From Prevotella sp. (GTDB lineage: Bacteria > Bacteroidota > Bacteroidia > Bacteroidales > Bacteroidaceae), in the NCBI GenBank assembly GCA_016286995.1, contig JAEEVA010000011.1, positions 1 to 64,000 on the forward strand: a stretch of 64,000 nt of DNA. Direction: 5' to 3'. A program made the translations under genes and the position numbers. Positions 10,034 through 21,500 of the stretch are shown here, piece after piece (position 1 is the stretch's first letter; every line of letters begins with the position of its first letter). The notes below the pieces were generated by a model. The model saw only the letters and a program-made list of their open reading frames with translations. It was not told the origin of the DNA and did no database searches.

Positions 10034-10666
10034 ATGAAGCGCATATTATTTATACTATTAACATTAGTCACAACACTTGGTGTCTGTGGTCAGACCAAGC
10101 TCACTGCCGAGCAGCAGAAACAGATAGTAGACAAGATTGACAAAGGTGCCGCCTTGATGAAGAACATGCAGTGTGAATTTACACAAACCAAAAGCATGAA
10201 AATGCTGAAAAAGGACATGCAATCAAAGGGGGTCATGTATTTCAAGTCGCCTGACAAGTTACGCTGGCAGTACACATCACCATACGACTACATATTCATT
10301 CTTAACGGCGACAAAGTCAGCCTCAAGTCTGCCAAGTCTTCAAAGAACATTGACGTTCAACGGAATAAGATGTTCCGCCAGATTACCGATATTATATTGA
10401 AGAGTATCACCGGGGGCGGACTGAAGAGTGCTGCCGATTTCACGGTGGACATGTATAAGGGCGACAATGGGTATTATGCCAATCTGTACCCAAAAAAGAA
10501 AGAACTGAAGCAGATCTACAAGACTATCGTCATCTATTTCAATCCAGAACTGACTATGGTCAGTAGCGTTAGAATGGAAGAAAAGACAGGTGACGTCACA
10601 ACTGTCAAGTTGCTGAACGTGAAAACCAACACGTCATTCAATGAGAAAGTTTTTGATATCAATTAG
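10034..10666 (+). CDS. LolA-like outer membrane lipoprotein carrier protein
   Basis: Signal peptide; MQCEFTQTKSMKMLKKDMQSKGVMYFKSPDKLRWQYTSPYDYIFILNGD. Confidence 0.88.
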   Translation: MKRILFILLTLVTTLGVCGQTKLTAEQQKQIVDKIDKGAALMKNMQCEFTQTKSMKMLKKDMQSKGVMYFKSPDKLRWQYTSPYDYIFILNGDKVSLKSAKSSKNIDVQRNKMFRQITDIILKSITGGGLKSAADFTVDMYKGDNGYYANLYPKKKELKQIYKTIVIYFNPELTMVSSVRMEEKTGDVTTVKLLNVKTNTSFNEKVFDIN

Positions 10667-11078
10667 TCTCCTAATACTCTGTTGCCTGATACCTTGTCAA
10701 GCTCAGGACACCAGTAGGGAGTATAATTTGTTCATGCAGATTAGAGGTCAGGAACTGACCAGTATCTGCATCATGGATTTCTCTGACGAACAGAACATCG
10801 TTGGCACAGTGATGAACGAGTTTGGTGTCAAAGCCTTCGATTTTACCTTCAACGGAAAAAAAGCCAAGGTGCTTAACGTGGTGGGGCCACTCAACAAATG
10901 GTATATCCGAAAAATACTGAAAGCTGATTTCACGTTTATCATGTCGAACATCCGGCAAGGTCAGGATGTCACAAAGAAGAAACGGACGCTGACCTTCTCT
11001 CCAGACGGTGAGATGCTGTTTACCAACAGTCGATACAACATACGCTACACATTTACTCCTTTAAACAGTGAGCAATGA
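10641..11078 (+). CDS. secreted hypothetical protein in DAR/APE cluster
   Basis: 145 aa with signal peptide; overlaps the end of the LolA-like gene. Confidence 0.6.
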   Translation: MRKFLISISLLILCCLIPCQAQDTSREYNLFMQIRGQELTSICIMDFSDEQNIVGTVMNEFGVKAFDFTFNGKKAKVLNVVGPLNKWYIRKILKADFTFIMSNIRQGQDVTKKKRTLTFSPDGEMLFTNSRYNIRYTFTPLNSEQ

Positions 11079-11449
11079 AACTGATTAACGATTTCTTCTA
11101 CGTCACAGATAGTGGTGACACCAGCTCATCAGAATACCGATGCCAAGTAACGCTCAATGCCGACCATTGTCTGTATCGCGTCCATTTTCCCGGCAATCCA
11201 ATCACACCTGGAGCCTGTTTGATACAGATGGCTTCCGAAATCCTCGGCCGTCATTTCAATCGTGTTTTTCTCTTGACCAAGGCCGGCAGTATTAAATTCA
11301 AGAAGACCATCAGTCCCCACGAGCAATTGTCGTTTGTATTCACGAAGATTGTTTTTGATGACAACCAAGTTAGCACCTTGCTCAGCATTGAGAACGACCA
11401 AGGACAGTTTGCCCGCATGTCACTATATTTCAAGGTAACATCATCATGA
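11075..11449 (+). CDS. hotdog-fold 3-hydroxyacyl-ACP dehydratase-like protein
   Basis: HFPGNPITPGACLIQMASEI motif. Confidence 0.82.
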   Translation: MKLINDFFYVTDSGDTSSSEYRCQVTLNADHCLYRVHFPGNPITPGACLIQMASEILGRHFNRVFLLTKAGSIKFKKTISPHEQLSFVFTKIVFDDNQVSTLLSIENDQGQFARMSLYFKVTSS

Positions 11450-12906
11450 TGAACTCATCTGACATCAAATTATGTGTTATCATTCCGACATACAACAATG
11501 CCGGAACGGTAAAACAGGTGATTGAAGATGTCAGCCGCCACTGTAAGGATATCATCGTAGTCAATGATGGTAGCACGGATAACACTGCAGCTATCCTGAG
11601 TACCTTGAAAGATCTGATACAAGTGGTATCGTACAGTTCTAACAAAGGAAAAGGTCATGCACTGGTAGCCGGATTCCGCCGAGCTATGGAAATGGGCTTC
11701 ACCCATGCCGTGACAATTGATGCCGACGGTCAGCACTTTGCCGATGACATGCCGCAACTGATTGACGAGATGTACAAACAGCCCGACAGTATTATAGTAG
11801 GCTGCCGCAACCTTACAGAACAGAACATGCCACGCCAGAACACTTTTGCCAACCGTTTCTCAAACTTCTGGTTTCGGTTGCAGACGGGCATCAACTTGCC
11901 TGACACTCAGAGCGGTTACCGCCTCTATGCTCTGTCAGCACTTCGCGGACTACGCTGGATCACGTCACGCTACGAAGCAGAACTGGAGTTGCTGGTCTTT
12001 TCTGCATGGAAAGGCCATCGCATCACATCAGTACCGGTCAGAGTCTATTACCCACCGGCAGAAGAACGTGTCAGTCATTTCCGACCCATCTACGACTTTG
12101 TACGCATCAGCATACTGAATACTATTTTGTGTATAGGAACCATCTTCTATGGCTATCCCGCAAAGATAGCACGAAGCATTTTCTCCTTCTGCTACTTTAT
12201 CGGCTTGGCTATTGACTTGAACATCCGTGGCTTTTTCATCCTTACCTTAGGTGGCAAGACGGAAAAGAACAAACAACGCTATCATCGCATCTTGCAGCGT
12301 AAAGCCCAGTTTGTCATCAACCACGTTCCTGGTACCACATTTAAATATTTTAACCCCCATGGGGAAACATTTGAAAAACCTGCTGTCATTGTTTGCAACC
12401 ACCAGTCGCATCTTGATCTCATGGCCATCATGATGCTGACACCTAATCTCATCATCTTGACTAAAGACTGGGTATGGCATAATCCATTCTACGGCATCAT
12501 TATTCGCTATGCCGACTATTTTCCCGTCTCGGAAATGGAACAAATGACACAGAATATAACAAAGAAGATAAAAGAGGGTTATTCAGTCATGATATTCCCA
12601 GAGGGAACGCGGTCGCCAGATTGTCACATCCAGCGGTTCCATCGTGGGGCATTCTTCCTGGCCGAACAACTTCAGCTGGATATCATACCTGTGTTTATTA
12701 AAGGGTTCGGAGAGGTCTTGCCGAAAAAAGCATTTCACATGAATCCTGGCCATATGACAATGGAGGTGATGCCACGTATAAGTCGCCAAGACGAAGCATG
12801 GGCCTGCGACTATAGGGAAATGACCAAGCGAGTACACCGCATGTATAAAGCCAAAAGCCAACAGCCCTCGCAACACCACACTCTCATTGCAACGCCACAC
12901 TCTTAA
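11446..12906 (+). CDS. fused GT2 glycosyltransferase / PlsC-like acyltransferase
   Basis: N-term CVIIPTYNNAGTVKQVIED...IVVNDGSTDNT; C-term VCNHQSHLD, FPEGTRS. Confidence 0.88.
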   Translation: MMNSSDIKLCVIIPTYNNAGTVKQVIEDVSRHCKDIIVVNDGSTDNTAAILSTLKDLIQVVSYSSNKGKGHALVAGFRRAMEMGFTHAVTIDADGQHFADDMPQLIDEMYKQPDSIIVGCRNLTEQNMPRQNTFANRFSNFWFRLQTGINLPDTQSGYRLYALSALRGLRWITSRYEAELELLVFSAWKGHRITSVPVRVYYPPAEERVSHFRPIYDFVRISILNTILCIGTIFYGYPAKIARSIFSFCYFIGLAIDLNIRGFFILTLGGKTEKNKQRYHRILQRKAQFVINHVPGTTFKYFNPHGETFEKPAVIVCNHQSHLDLMAIMMLTPNLIILTKDWVWHNPFYGIIIRYADYFPVSEMEQMTQNITKKIKEGYSVMIFPEGTRSPDCHIQRFHRGAFFLAEQLQLDIIPVFIKGFGEVLPKKAFHMNPGHMTMEVMPRISRQDEAWACDYREMTKRVHRMYKAKSQQPSQHHTLIATPHS

Positions 12907-12929
12907 GGAGAGAAAGAGAGAACAGCATC

Positions 12930-14411
12930 ATGAAAAAATGTGTCATCATAGGTAGTGGCTTGGGCGGTTTGTCGTGTGGCTGCATTTTGGCCAAGAACGG
13001 TTACGAGGTGACCGTGTTGGAGCAAGGCAACCAGATTGGCGGCTGTCTGCAATGTTTCCACCGCAGCGACGTGGTGTTCGATACTGGCATGCACTATATT
13101 GGCAGTGCCGACAAAGGGCAGACGCTAAACACGATACTTCACTTTCTGGGAGTAGATGAGAATTGCAAGCTTGCCAGTCTCGACAGGACGGGCTACGACA
13201 TTATTTCGTATGGCGGCGAGCACTACCGCTTTGCTAACGGCAAAGAGGCATTCATCAATTCTCTTGCCGAACATTTTCCCAAAAACCGCGATGAACTGGA
13301 GCGCTATTACGACCTGATTGGGCTGGTAGCACAATCTTCACCCATGCATTCGCTTAATAGACATGTAGATTTGAATGTTCATGCGGAATACCAAATGAGA
13401 AGTGTCGACGAGGTCATCGACAGCATTGTCAGCGACCCCGTACTCCGTCAGGTCTTGGTAGGTATCCTGCCATTATATGCCGGTGAGAAAGGACATACAC
13501 CCTTCTCTACGCATGCCCTGATATTCGATTTCTACAACCAGAGTGCTTTCCGCATCGTTGGAGGCAGCAGTCTGGTGGCGGACTCTCTGGCCAATAACAT
13601 CCGGAAGATGGGTGGACAAGTACTGACATGTCATAAGGTGCAGAAAATAGAATGCAACGACACAGAGGCCACAGGGGTCATTACCGCTGACGGCGAGCGT
13701 TTTGCAGCTGATCTCATCATCAGCGCTATCCATCCGACAAATACCATAGAACTAATTGACAGCCATCTGATTCGTCCTGCCTATCGCCGCCGTTTACTGG
13801 ACATCCGCAATACGACTTCGGCATTCACCGTATACCTGAAATTCAAGAAGGATACAGTGCCGTATATGAATAGTAATCTGTACTATTATCGTAACGACTC
13901 CGTATGGCAGTGCGAAGATTATCAAGACGCATCATGGCCAAAATGTCTGTTGTATATGCATTTCTGCCACGAAGACCATCCGAAATATGCCCAAACTGGC
14001 GAAATTCTCACCTACATGGATTTCAAGGAGATGGAACCGTGGTTAGGCACACAGATTGGACGACGTGGGAATAGTTATCAAGAATTCAAGCGACGGAAGG
14101 CAGAAAAGGTCATCGATGCCTTAGAGGCAGAAATACCGGGTATCCGCAACAGTATCGAAAGCTACTACACATCAACACCGTTGACTTATCTGGACTATAC
14201 CGGCACGCCCAATGGCTCCATGTACGGCATGGCCAAGGATGTCAACACACTGGGTACAGGCAGCGTATCGTGCCGGACGAATATTCCTAACTTGCTGCTG
14301 ACTGGACAAAGCATTACATCACATGGCATGCTGGGGGTTTTGGCAGGCAGTTTGGTAACCTGCTCAGAAGTGCTGACCATGGATGAGATATTTTCGCAAT
14401 TGGGTGTATGA
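12930..14411 (+). CDS. FAD-dependent oxidoreductase, phytoene desaturase/CrtISO-like
   Basis: IIGSGLGGLSCGCILAKNGYEVTVLEQGNQIGGC Rossmann; C-term NLLLTGQSITSHGMLGVLAG. Confidence 0.88.
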   Translation: MKKCVIIGSGLGGLSCGCILAKNGYEVTVLEQGNQIGGCLQCFHRSDVVFDTGMHYIGSADKGQTLNTILHFLGVDENCKLASLDRTGYDIISYGGEHYRFANGKEAFINSLAEHFPKNRDELERYYDLIGLVAQSSPMHSLNRHVDLNVHAEYQMRSVDEVIDSIVSDPVLRQVLVGILPLYAGEKGHTPFSTHALIFDFYNQSAFRIVGGSSLVADSLANNIRKMGGQVLTCHKVQKIECNDTEATGVITADGERFAADLIISAIHPTNTIELIDSHLIRPAYRRRLLDIRNTTSAFTVYLKFKKDTVPYMNSNLYYYRNDSVWQCEDYQDASWPKCLLYMHFCHEDHPKYAQTGEILTYMDFKEMEPWLGTQIGRRGNSYQEFKRRKAEKVIDALEAEIPGIRNSIESYYTSTPLTYLDYTGTPNGSMYGMAKDVNTLGTGSVSCRTNIPNLLLTGQSITSHGMLGVLAGSLVTCSEVLTMDEIFSQLGV

Positions 14412-15286
14412 AGACGGTAGCATTCTACTATTCTCAGACCGGTCAGGCATTGCAGGCCGTTAAACATATCTGCAGCCCTTTGGAACAGGGGGACAATGAG
14501 GTGGTGTACAAGGCTATCACTCCCCTACAAGACTATCCGTTTCCATGGAGCAGCGACGAGTTTTTCGATACCATGCCTGAGACTCGTCTGGGCATACCAC
14601 CATCAGGCATCGTGCCAATAGATTTTTCGGACATCACCGATGCCGACATGGTCATAGTAGCCGGACAGTCGTGGTTTCTGTCGCCATCATTGCCACTGCA
14701 GTCGTTCTTCACCGACCGACAGGTAAGAGAGTACCTGAGGAATCGTGACATCATCTTCGTCAATGCATGCCGGAATATGTGGCTGATGACCAGTCGCAAG
14801 ATAGAAGAATATGTACGCGACATAGAGGCACGACTCGTTGGCAGCATCGTATTACAGGACGACGCCCCTAATCTGGTCAGCGCCTATACCATTGCCCGAT
14901 GGCTTATCGGTGGCAAGAAGAAAGTCCGGGCATTGCCTGAAGCAGGCATCGCACAAGCAACACTGACAGCAGCATCACGTTTTGGCGACATCATTCTGGC
15001 GACGTGGCAGGATGGAAAGACAGAATTGCTGCAACAGCGGCTGTTGGAAGCCGGTGCCATCGATTACAAGCCATCCATCCTGTTTCTGGAAAGAACCGGT
15101 CACCGCATTTTCGGGTTATGGGCAAAGTTCATACGCAAGAGAGGAGGCTTCCACAACCCACGACGCCGACTGAGAGTCTGGCTGTTCTTCTGGTATCTGT
15201 TGTTCGTGCTTTTCGTTGTGTCACCTTTCGGACAACTGGGGTACTGGCTAATTAAAAAGTTCAAAGTTCAAAGCTCAAAGAGATAA
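14408..15286 (+). CDS. darA: DarA-like dialkylresorcinol condensing enzyme
   Basis: FYYSQTGQALQAVKHICSPL, PFPWSSDEFFDTMPE, WFLSPSLPLQSFF, VNACRNMW recalled as DarA family signature; adjacent to DarB-like gene. Confidence 0.8.
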   Translation: MKTVAFYYSQTGQALQAVKHICSPLEQGDNEVVYKAITPLQDYPFPWSSDEFFDTMPETRLGIPPSGIVPIDFSDITDADMVIVAGQSWFLSPSLPLQSFFTDRQVREYLRNRDIIFVNACRNMWLMTSRKIEEYVRDIEARLVGSIVLQDDAPNLVSAYTIARWLIGGKKKVRALPEAGIAQATLTAASRFGDIILATWQDGKTELLQQRLLEAGAIDYKPSILFLERTGHRIFGLWAKFIRKRGGFHNPRRRLRVWLFFWYLLFVLFVVSPFGQLGYWLIKKFKVQSSKR

Positions 15287-15293
15287 AAATAAT

Positions 15294-16430
15294 ATGGATG
15301 TATTTATAACCAAAGCAGCAAAATTCCTGCCTAACGATCCTGTCGGCAACGACGACATGGAGGCTTTTCTGGGTATGGTAGACGGGAAACCGTCGAAAGC
15401 CAGAAGAGTGGTGCTGCGACGGAACGGCATACAGCAGCGGTATTATGCACTGGACCGTCATGGTCATGTGACGCATACCAATGCACAGATGGCTGCGAAT
15501 GCTGTCAAAGGACTCCTTGACGACCACCTCACAGTCGACGACATCGACTTGCTGAGTTGTGGCACGTCCACGCCGGAACAGATTCTGCCGTCGCATGGTG
15601 TGATGGTACACGGCGAGTTAGGAGGCAATAAAAATACCGAGGTGGTGTCGTTTGCCGGCTCATGCTGTACGGGTGTCGACGCCATGAAATATGCGTATAT
15701 GGCCGTCAAGCTCGGACTGGCACAGAATGCTGCCGTGTCAGCATCAGAACGCACCTCACCATGGATGAGAGCATCATACTTCCAGAAGGAGTCGGAACAG
15801 TTGGCACAGTTGGAGAGTCAACCCATGCTGGCTTTCGAGAAGGAGTTCCTGCGCTGGATGCTGTCCGATGGTGCTTTTGCACTATTGTTACAAAGTAAGC
15901 CTGCTGCTAATGGCCCGTCGTTACGTGTCGACTGGATTGACATCACGTCGTTTGCCAACACCAAGGAGACATGTATGTATGCTGGTGCTGAAAAGGAGAA
16001 CGATGGCAAACTGAAAGGATGGACGTCATTTCCCGAGGAAGAGTGGCTCACACGCTCGCTCTTCGCCCTGAAACAAGATACTCGCATGCTGTCTGAAAAC
16101 ATTGTCAGACTGGGTGTCGACTTCCTGATACAGTTGGGCGAAAAACACCAGTTTACGCCCGATGACGTCGACTGGTTCCTACCGCATCTGTCGTCGATGT
16201 TCTTCAAGGACAGAATTCTGGCCGATTCAAAGGAGCGTGGTTTCTTCATACCCGAAGAACGGTGGTTCACCAACCTGCCCAAAATAGGCAATATCGGATC
16301 GGCATCAGCGTTCGCAATGATAGAGGAACTGATGTATTCCGGCAAGTTGAAGCAAGGACAGAAGGTGCTGCTGATGATACCGGAGAGCGCACGTTTCTCG
16401 TATTGCTATTGCATGTTGACTGTGGTATGA
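15294..16430 (+). CDS. darB: DarB-like beta-ketoacyl-ACP synthase III
   Basis: MDVFITKAAKFLPNDPVGNDDMEAFLGMVDGKPSKARRVVLRRNGI...RYYAL; SFAGSCCTGVDAMKYAYMAV active-site region. Confidence 0.85.
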   Translation: MDVFITKAAKFLPNDPVGNDDMEAFLGMVDGKPSKARRVVLRRNGIQQRYYALDRHGHVTHTNAQMAANAVKGLLDDHLTVDDIDLLSCGTSTPEQILPSHGVMVHGELGGNKNTEVVSFAGSCCTGVDAMKYAYMAVKLGLAQNAAVSASERTSPWMRASYFQKESEQLAQLESQPMLAFEKEFLRWMLSDGAFALLLQSKPAANGPSLRVDWIDITSFANTKETCMYAGAEKENDGKLKGWTSFPEEEWLTRSLFALKQDTRMLSENIVRLGVDFLIQLGEKHQFTPDDVDWFLPHLSSMFFKDRILADSKERGFFIPEERWFTNLPKIGNIGSASAFAMIEELMYSGKLKQGQKVLLMIPESARFSYCYCMLTVV

Positions 16431-16477
16431 GAGGTGAGAAGTGAGAAGTAAGAGGTAAGAAGTAAGAGATAAGAAAT
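16429..16477 (+). repeat. degenerate heptanucleotide tandem repeat, 7 units
   Basis: GAGAGGT GAGAAGT GAGAAGT AAGAGGT AAGAAGT AAGAGAT AAGAAAT. Confidence 0.95.
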
Positions 16478-17726
16478 GAAAGTCTCCGAAGTTCCCCAAG
16501 ACTTAAAATACCTCAAGGGCCACATTGTGCGCGACCAGGACTATGCCGTCGACAGCGATGGCAAGTACCAGATGGTGATGAGCGATGGCTGGGAGGCCAA
16601 GAATGACGCACTGGAGCTGGCCCTGGAGGAAGACAAGGACAAAGAGGAACGTAGCCGTATGGAAGTGAAGAAGCCCGTCGACTTTCAGGGCTTCGAACTG
16701 GATATCAGTCATCAGGCAGCAGCCCACTGTGAAAATGGCAGCATATCATCACTGTTACGCTACGAGGGCATTGACCTGTCGGAACCGATGATATTCGGAC
16801 TGGCCAGCGGACTATATTTTGCCCACTTGCCGTTCGTGAAACTGGGCGGCTATCCTGTTACGGCTTTTCGCACATTCCCAGGAGTGCTTTTCAAGCGCAT
16901 CACCAAACAGCTGAATATCAAGACTGAGACACGCCGGTTCCTGAACAAGGATCATGCCATGCAGGAATTGGACAAGGTGCTGATGGAAGAAAAGCGACCC
17001 GTAGGTTGTGTAGTGGGCATGTACGACCTACCCTATATGCCGCCGGAATACCGTTTCCATTTCAATGGTCATAACATTTGCATCATCGGAAAGGACGAAG
17101 AGCGAGGACTCTACAGCGTTCTTGACTCGAATGCCACTCAGAAGGTGACCATCAGCAGCGACGACCTGAGGAAAGTTCGTTTTGCCAAGAATGGTGCCTA
17201 CCCGCTGTTTGGACTGATGTACTGGATTCGGGAGGTGCCACAGCAGTTGCCGGACCTCCGCCCCATGGTGCTGCAGTCCATCCGCAAGACATGCTACTGC
17301 ATGATCCATCAATCGCACTTCATTCCATGGGTCGGCATCAACGGCATTTTTTATTTGGCTGAGAGCATTCGCCATTGGGAGGACAAGATGGGACGGCGCA
17401 AGGCCATGCTTCATTTGGCACAGGTCATCAGAATGTCGGAGGAAATAGGCACGGGAGGTGCCGGCTTCCGCTTTATTTATGCAGCATTCCTGCAGGAGGC
17501 AGCGGAGAAAACCGGACTAGACGTGCTGAACGACTATTCCGATAGGATTACGGCCATCGGCGACCAGTGGCGATTGTTTGCCTACAAAGGTTCACGATTT
17601 TTCAAGAATCGTGGCAAGGAGCCTTGTAGCTATGAAGAATTAGGCACTATGCTGAAGAGCATCGGTGACCAGGAACTGGCATTTTATAACGATTTGGAAA
17701 AGACCGTTGACGAATATCTACACTAA
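16476..17726 (+). CDS. BtrH N-terminal-like domain protein
   Basis: HCENGSISSLLRYEGIDLSEPMIFGLASGLYFAHLPF; KRPVGCVVGMYDLPY. Confidence 0.75.
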   Translation: MKVSEVPQDLKYLKGHIVRDQDYAVDSDGKYQMVMSDGWEAKNDALELALEEDKDKEERSRMEVKKPVDFQGFELDISHQAAAHCENGSISSLLRYEGIDLSEPMIFGLASGLYFAHLPFVKLGGYPVTAFRTFPGVLFKRITKQLNIKTETRRFLNKDHAMQELDKVLMEEKRPVGCVVGMYDLPYMPPEYRFHFNGHNICIIGKDEERGLYSVLDSNATQKVTISSDDLRKVRFAKNGAYPLFGLMYWIREVPQQLPDLRPMVLQSIRKTCYCMIHQSHFIPWVGINGIFYLAESIRHWEDKMGRRKAMLHLAQVIRMSEEIGTGGAGFRFIYAAFLQEAAEKTGLDVLNDYSDRITAIGDQWRLFAYKGSRFFKNRGKEPCSYEELGTMLKSIGDQELAFYNDLEKTVDEYLH

Positions 17727-17737
17727 GATAGAGAAAA

Positions 17738-18547
17738 ATGAAATACCTATTGACTATCATCTGTCTGCTTAGCATTCACATTGGTGTGAAGGCCTATAAG
17801 CTGACACCCTATATTCCCGAAAAGAATGCCACAGGAACGGGCATCATTGTATGTCCAGGTGGCAGCTATTTCTGGCTCGATAAGAAGGGTGAAGGCCATG
17901 AGGTGGCGGAATGGCTGTGTCAGAATGGCATTGCAGCCTTTGTATTGGAATACAGTCATGGCGGCTGGGGTGCTTTTGCCTTCCATATGCGCGTCAAGGG
18001 ACGCAGCTTCCCGGCAGGCCATAACGACCTGCTGCAGGCACTCAACGAGGTTAGGAGTCACGCTGCCGACTATGGCGTACGTGCCGACCGCATCGGATGC
18101 ATGGGATTCTCGGCAGGCGGTCATCTGGTAATGCATACTGCCGAACAGTTGGCCGGAACGCCACAGGTTCCCTTCTTCGTGGCACCGATGTACCCGGTGG
18201 TTTCGATGACACACCCCTGTACGCATAAGCGGTCACGCCGTGGACTGTTAGGTGAATACCCGTCAAAGGCCATGAAGGACTCGCTATCATTGGAACATCA
18301 TGTGCCGCAGAATTGTCCGCCAGTGTTCCTCATGAACTGCGACGACGACCCCATCGTTCACTATCATAATGCCGAACTGCTTGACTCAGCCTTGACTGTC
18401 CACGGCATACCTCATCAGTATGAGCACTACCGTACCGGTGGTCATGGTTTCGGCGTCAATGCAAAGAAGACAACATCGGAAGCTATCCAATGGAAGGAAC
18501 GCTTCCTTATTTGGCTCCAAAAGTTCATTGAAAAACAACTATTGTAA
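17738..18547 (+). CDS. secreted alpha/beta hydrolase (esterase-like)
   Basis: Signal peptide; GIIVCPGGSYFWL, MGFSAGGHLVMH nucleophile elbow, GGHGFG. Confidence 0.87.
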   Translation: MKYLLTIICLLSIHIGVKAYKLTPYIPEKNATGTGIIVCPGGSYFWLDKKGEGHEVAEWLCQNGIAAFVLEYSHGGWGAFAFHMRVKGRSFPAGHNDLLQALNEVRSHAADYGVRADRIGCMGFSAGGHLVMHTAEQLAGTPQVPFFVAPMYPVVSMTHPCTHKRSRRGLLGEYPSKAMKDSLSLEHHVPQNCPPVFLMNCDDDPIVHYHNAELLDSALTVHGIPHQYEHYRTGGHGFGVNAKKTTSEAIQWKERFLIWLQKFIEKQLL

Positions 18548-18549
18548 CT

Positions 18550-21500
18550 ATGAACATCTTCCTCCGCATATTTGACTTCCTGCACCAGCGGCGCAGACTC
18601 TGCTTCGGACTGCTGACGTTGTTGGTCGGTGTATTGGTGGTCATGATGTCGACGTTGAAGTACAACGAAAACATTTATGACTTCCTGCCCGTCAGCGGCA
18701 ACGAGCAGAAAGCCATCACCCTCTATCAGGACATTACCGGAGGACAGCGCATCGTGGCGATGTTCAAAGCGAAACGCTCAACACCGGCGTTAGCCGATTC
18801 TTCACTCTTCACTCTTCACTCTTCACTCACTTCGGCCGTCGACACCTTTGCCAACAGACTGCTGACTGGCGATGGTCGCAAACACATCAAGGAGGTGACC
18901 ACGCAGGTAGACTTCGAGAAGTTTGCCGGCGTCACCGACTTCATCTATCATAATATGCCGGTGATGCTCACTGACTCCGACTATCAGCGCATGGAGCAGA
19001 TAGTGACGTCGGAAGAGCTCATGGACAACCAGTTGGCCAATGACGTACAGATGATGATGATGCCTGCCACGGGAGTCTTCACATCGAGCATTGCCAACGA
19101 TCCGTTGGGACTGTTCAGCCCTGTCATCGACAGGCTGCAGGCACGTCAGTCATCGCTGCCTATGGAGATGGACGACGGTTACATCTTCACCGCCGGTAAG
19201 GAATATGCCATCGCCATGCTGACGTCACCCTACGGCAGCATGGAGTCTGCCAACAACGGTCTGTTGGTGGCATATGTCGACAGTGCCGCACAATACACCA
19301 TGCAGGCTGTACCCGGTGTCGAGGTAGCCACAACTGGTTCACCAGTTATTGCCGTCGGTAACGCCAGACAGATATGGCAGGACAGCCGACTGGCCATCAG
19401 CATTGCCGTAACACTGATTCTGCTGTTGCTGGTGTACTCGTTCCGCAGGGTCAAGAACCTATTACTCATCGGCGTAGCCATCGCTTTCGGCTGGCTTTTT
19501 GCCATGAGTTTCATAGCCGTCGTCCGGAGTGATGTATCACTGATTGTGCTGGGCATCGGGTCCATTATCATCGGTATTGCCGTCAACTACCCCCTGCACT
19601 TCATTGCCCATACCGACCATGGCGGCACAGTACGTGACGTACTAAAGGAAATGGTGGCACCACTGCTCATCGGCAACATTACCACGGTAGGTGCCTTTGC
19701 CAGCTTGATACCCCTCGACGCTCCGGCACTACGTGACCTCGGACTCTTTGCCGCATTCATGTTGGTAGGTACCATCCTGTTTGTGCTGATATTCCTGCCC
19801 CATTTGGTCAGCAAGAGGACGGAACAGAAAGAGGAACGCCTGTCGTTTGGACGTATCTCATCGATGTCACCTGAGCGTCACCGCTGGGTGTTGTTGGTCA
19901 TTCTGCTGCTGACGGTGCTATTTGGCTATTATAGTCTGGACACGTCGTTCGACACCAATATGCACCACATCAACTACATGACCGACCAGCAGCAGGAGCT
20001 ATTGGCTAATCTGAATGCATCGGCTGGCATCAACGACACGACCAATGTGTATTTGGTGACAGAGGGCAACACCTGGGATGAGGCACTGGAAGCCAGGGAA
20101 CGTCTGACTCCGTTGTTGGACAGCGTGATACGGAACGGCAGGGTGGAAACGTGTTCCAACGTCACAGCATTCATCTGCTCCACACAAGAACAGCAGCGCA
20201 GGATAGAGCGGTGGAACACCTTCTGGCAGAAGCACCGAGACCACGTCATGGCGGCACTCACGACACAGGCACCACGCTACGAATTCAGCGAGGAGGCCTT
20301 CAGTGATTTCAACGACATCATCAATGCCACATATACCCCACAGACCTTCGACTACTTTGAACCCATACGCTCCGTACTGCTCAGCAACGCATTCAGCACC
20401 AGCACCGGCAAGTGTTCCGTAGTCGACGTCATCAACACTCAGCCATCAGCCCTTAACCATGAGTCATCACCTCTCACAGACATCGAGTCCACTCTGTCCG
20501 AGGCTGTGGGCGACAAGGGCTATGTCTTCGACTTCATGGGCATGAATAGTGCCATAGCCAAGTCGTTGTCCGACGACTTCAACTACATCGGCTTTGCCTG
20601 CGGATTCATTGTCTTCGTCTTCCTGTGGCTGTCATTCGGACGACTGGAACTGGCACTGTTGGCCTTCCTGCCCATGGCACTGGGATGGATATGGATTCTG
20701 GGCATCATGAGTCTGCTCAACATGCAGTTCAATATCGTCAACGTCATCCTGGCGACATTCATCTTCGGACAGGGCGATGACTATACCATCTTCATCACCG
20801 ACGGCCTCATCAATGAATACGCTTACCGGAAACGGCTGCTGCCATCGTTCAAGAACAGCATCATCATTTCGGCACTCATCATGTTTATCGGCATCGGCTC
20901 ACTCATCGTGGCCAAGCATCCCGCCCTGCACTCACTGGCTGAGGTGACCATCGTCGGCATGCTGACCGTTGTACTCATGGCATGGGTGGTACCGCCACTG
21001 GTGTTCGACTGGATGACACGTACCAACGGCCAGAGGCGCCATGTGCCAGTGACCATCGAACAGCTCATACGTACGGGCTATTGTACGGTGGCGTATCTGT
21101 TCGAGCTGGGTTATGGCTGTCTGTTCGGCTTCGTGGCCCGACTGCTGCCGTGGAACGAGAAGAGCCGCGAGGCATGGTTCCATAGGGTGGTACACAAGAC
21201 CATGCTGACGGACATCAACCACATCTGGGGTGTGAAGCCCGTTATCCGCAACGACTACGGCGAGGACTTCAGCCGCGGCAGCATCATTGTCTGCAACCAC
21301 ATGTCGATGCTCGACCCGATTTACGTTCTGGCAGTCAGTCCCCACATTCTGTGCGTCATGGGCGAGAAGGTGTGGCGGAATCCCATTGTCCACAACCTGT
21401 TCAAACTGGCAGGTTTCATGAGTATCCAACAGCCTTTAGACGTGCTGACGGAAAGAATCCGCAAGGCAGTGGCCGACGGCTATAATGTGATGATATTCCC

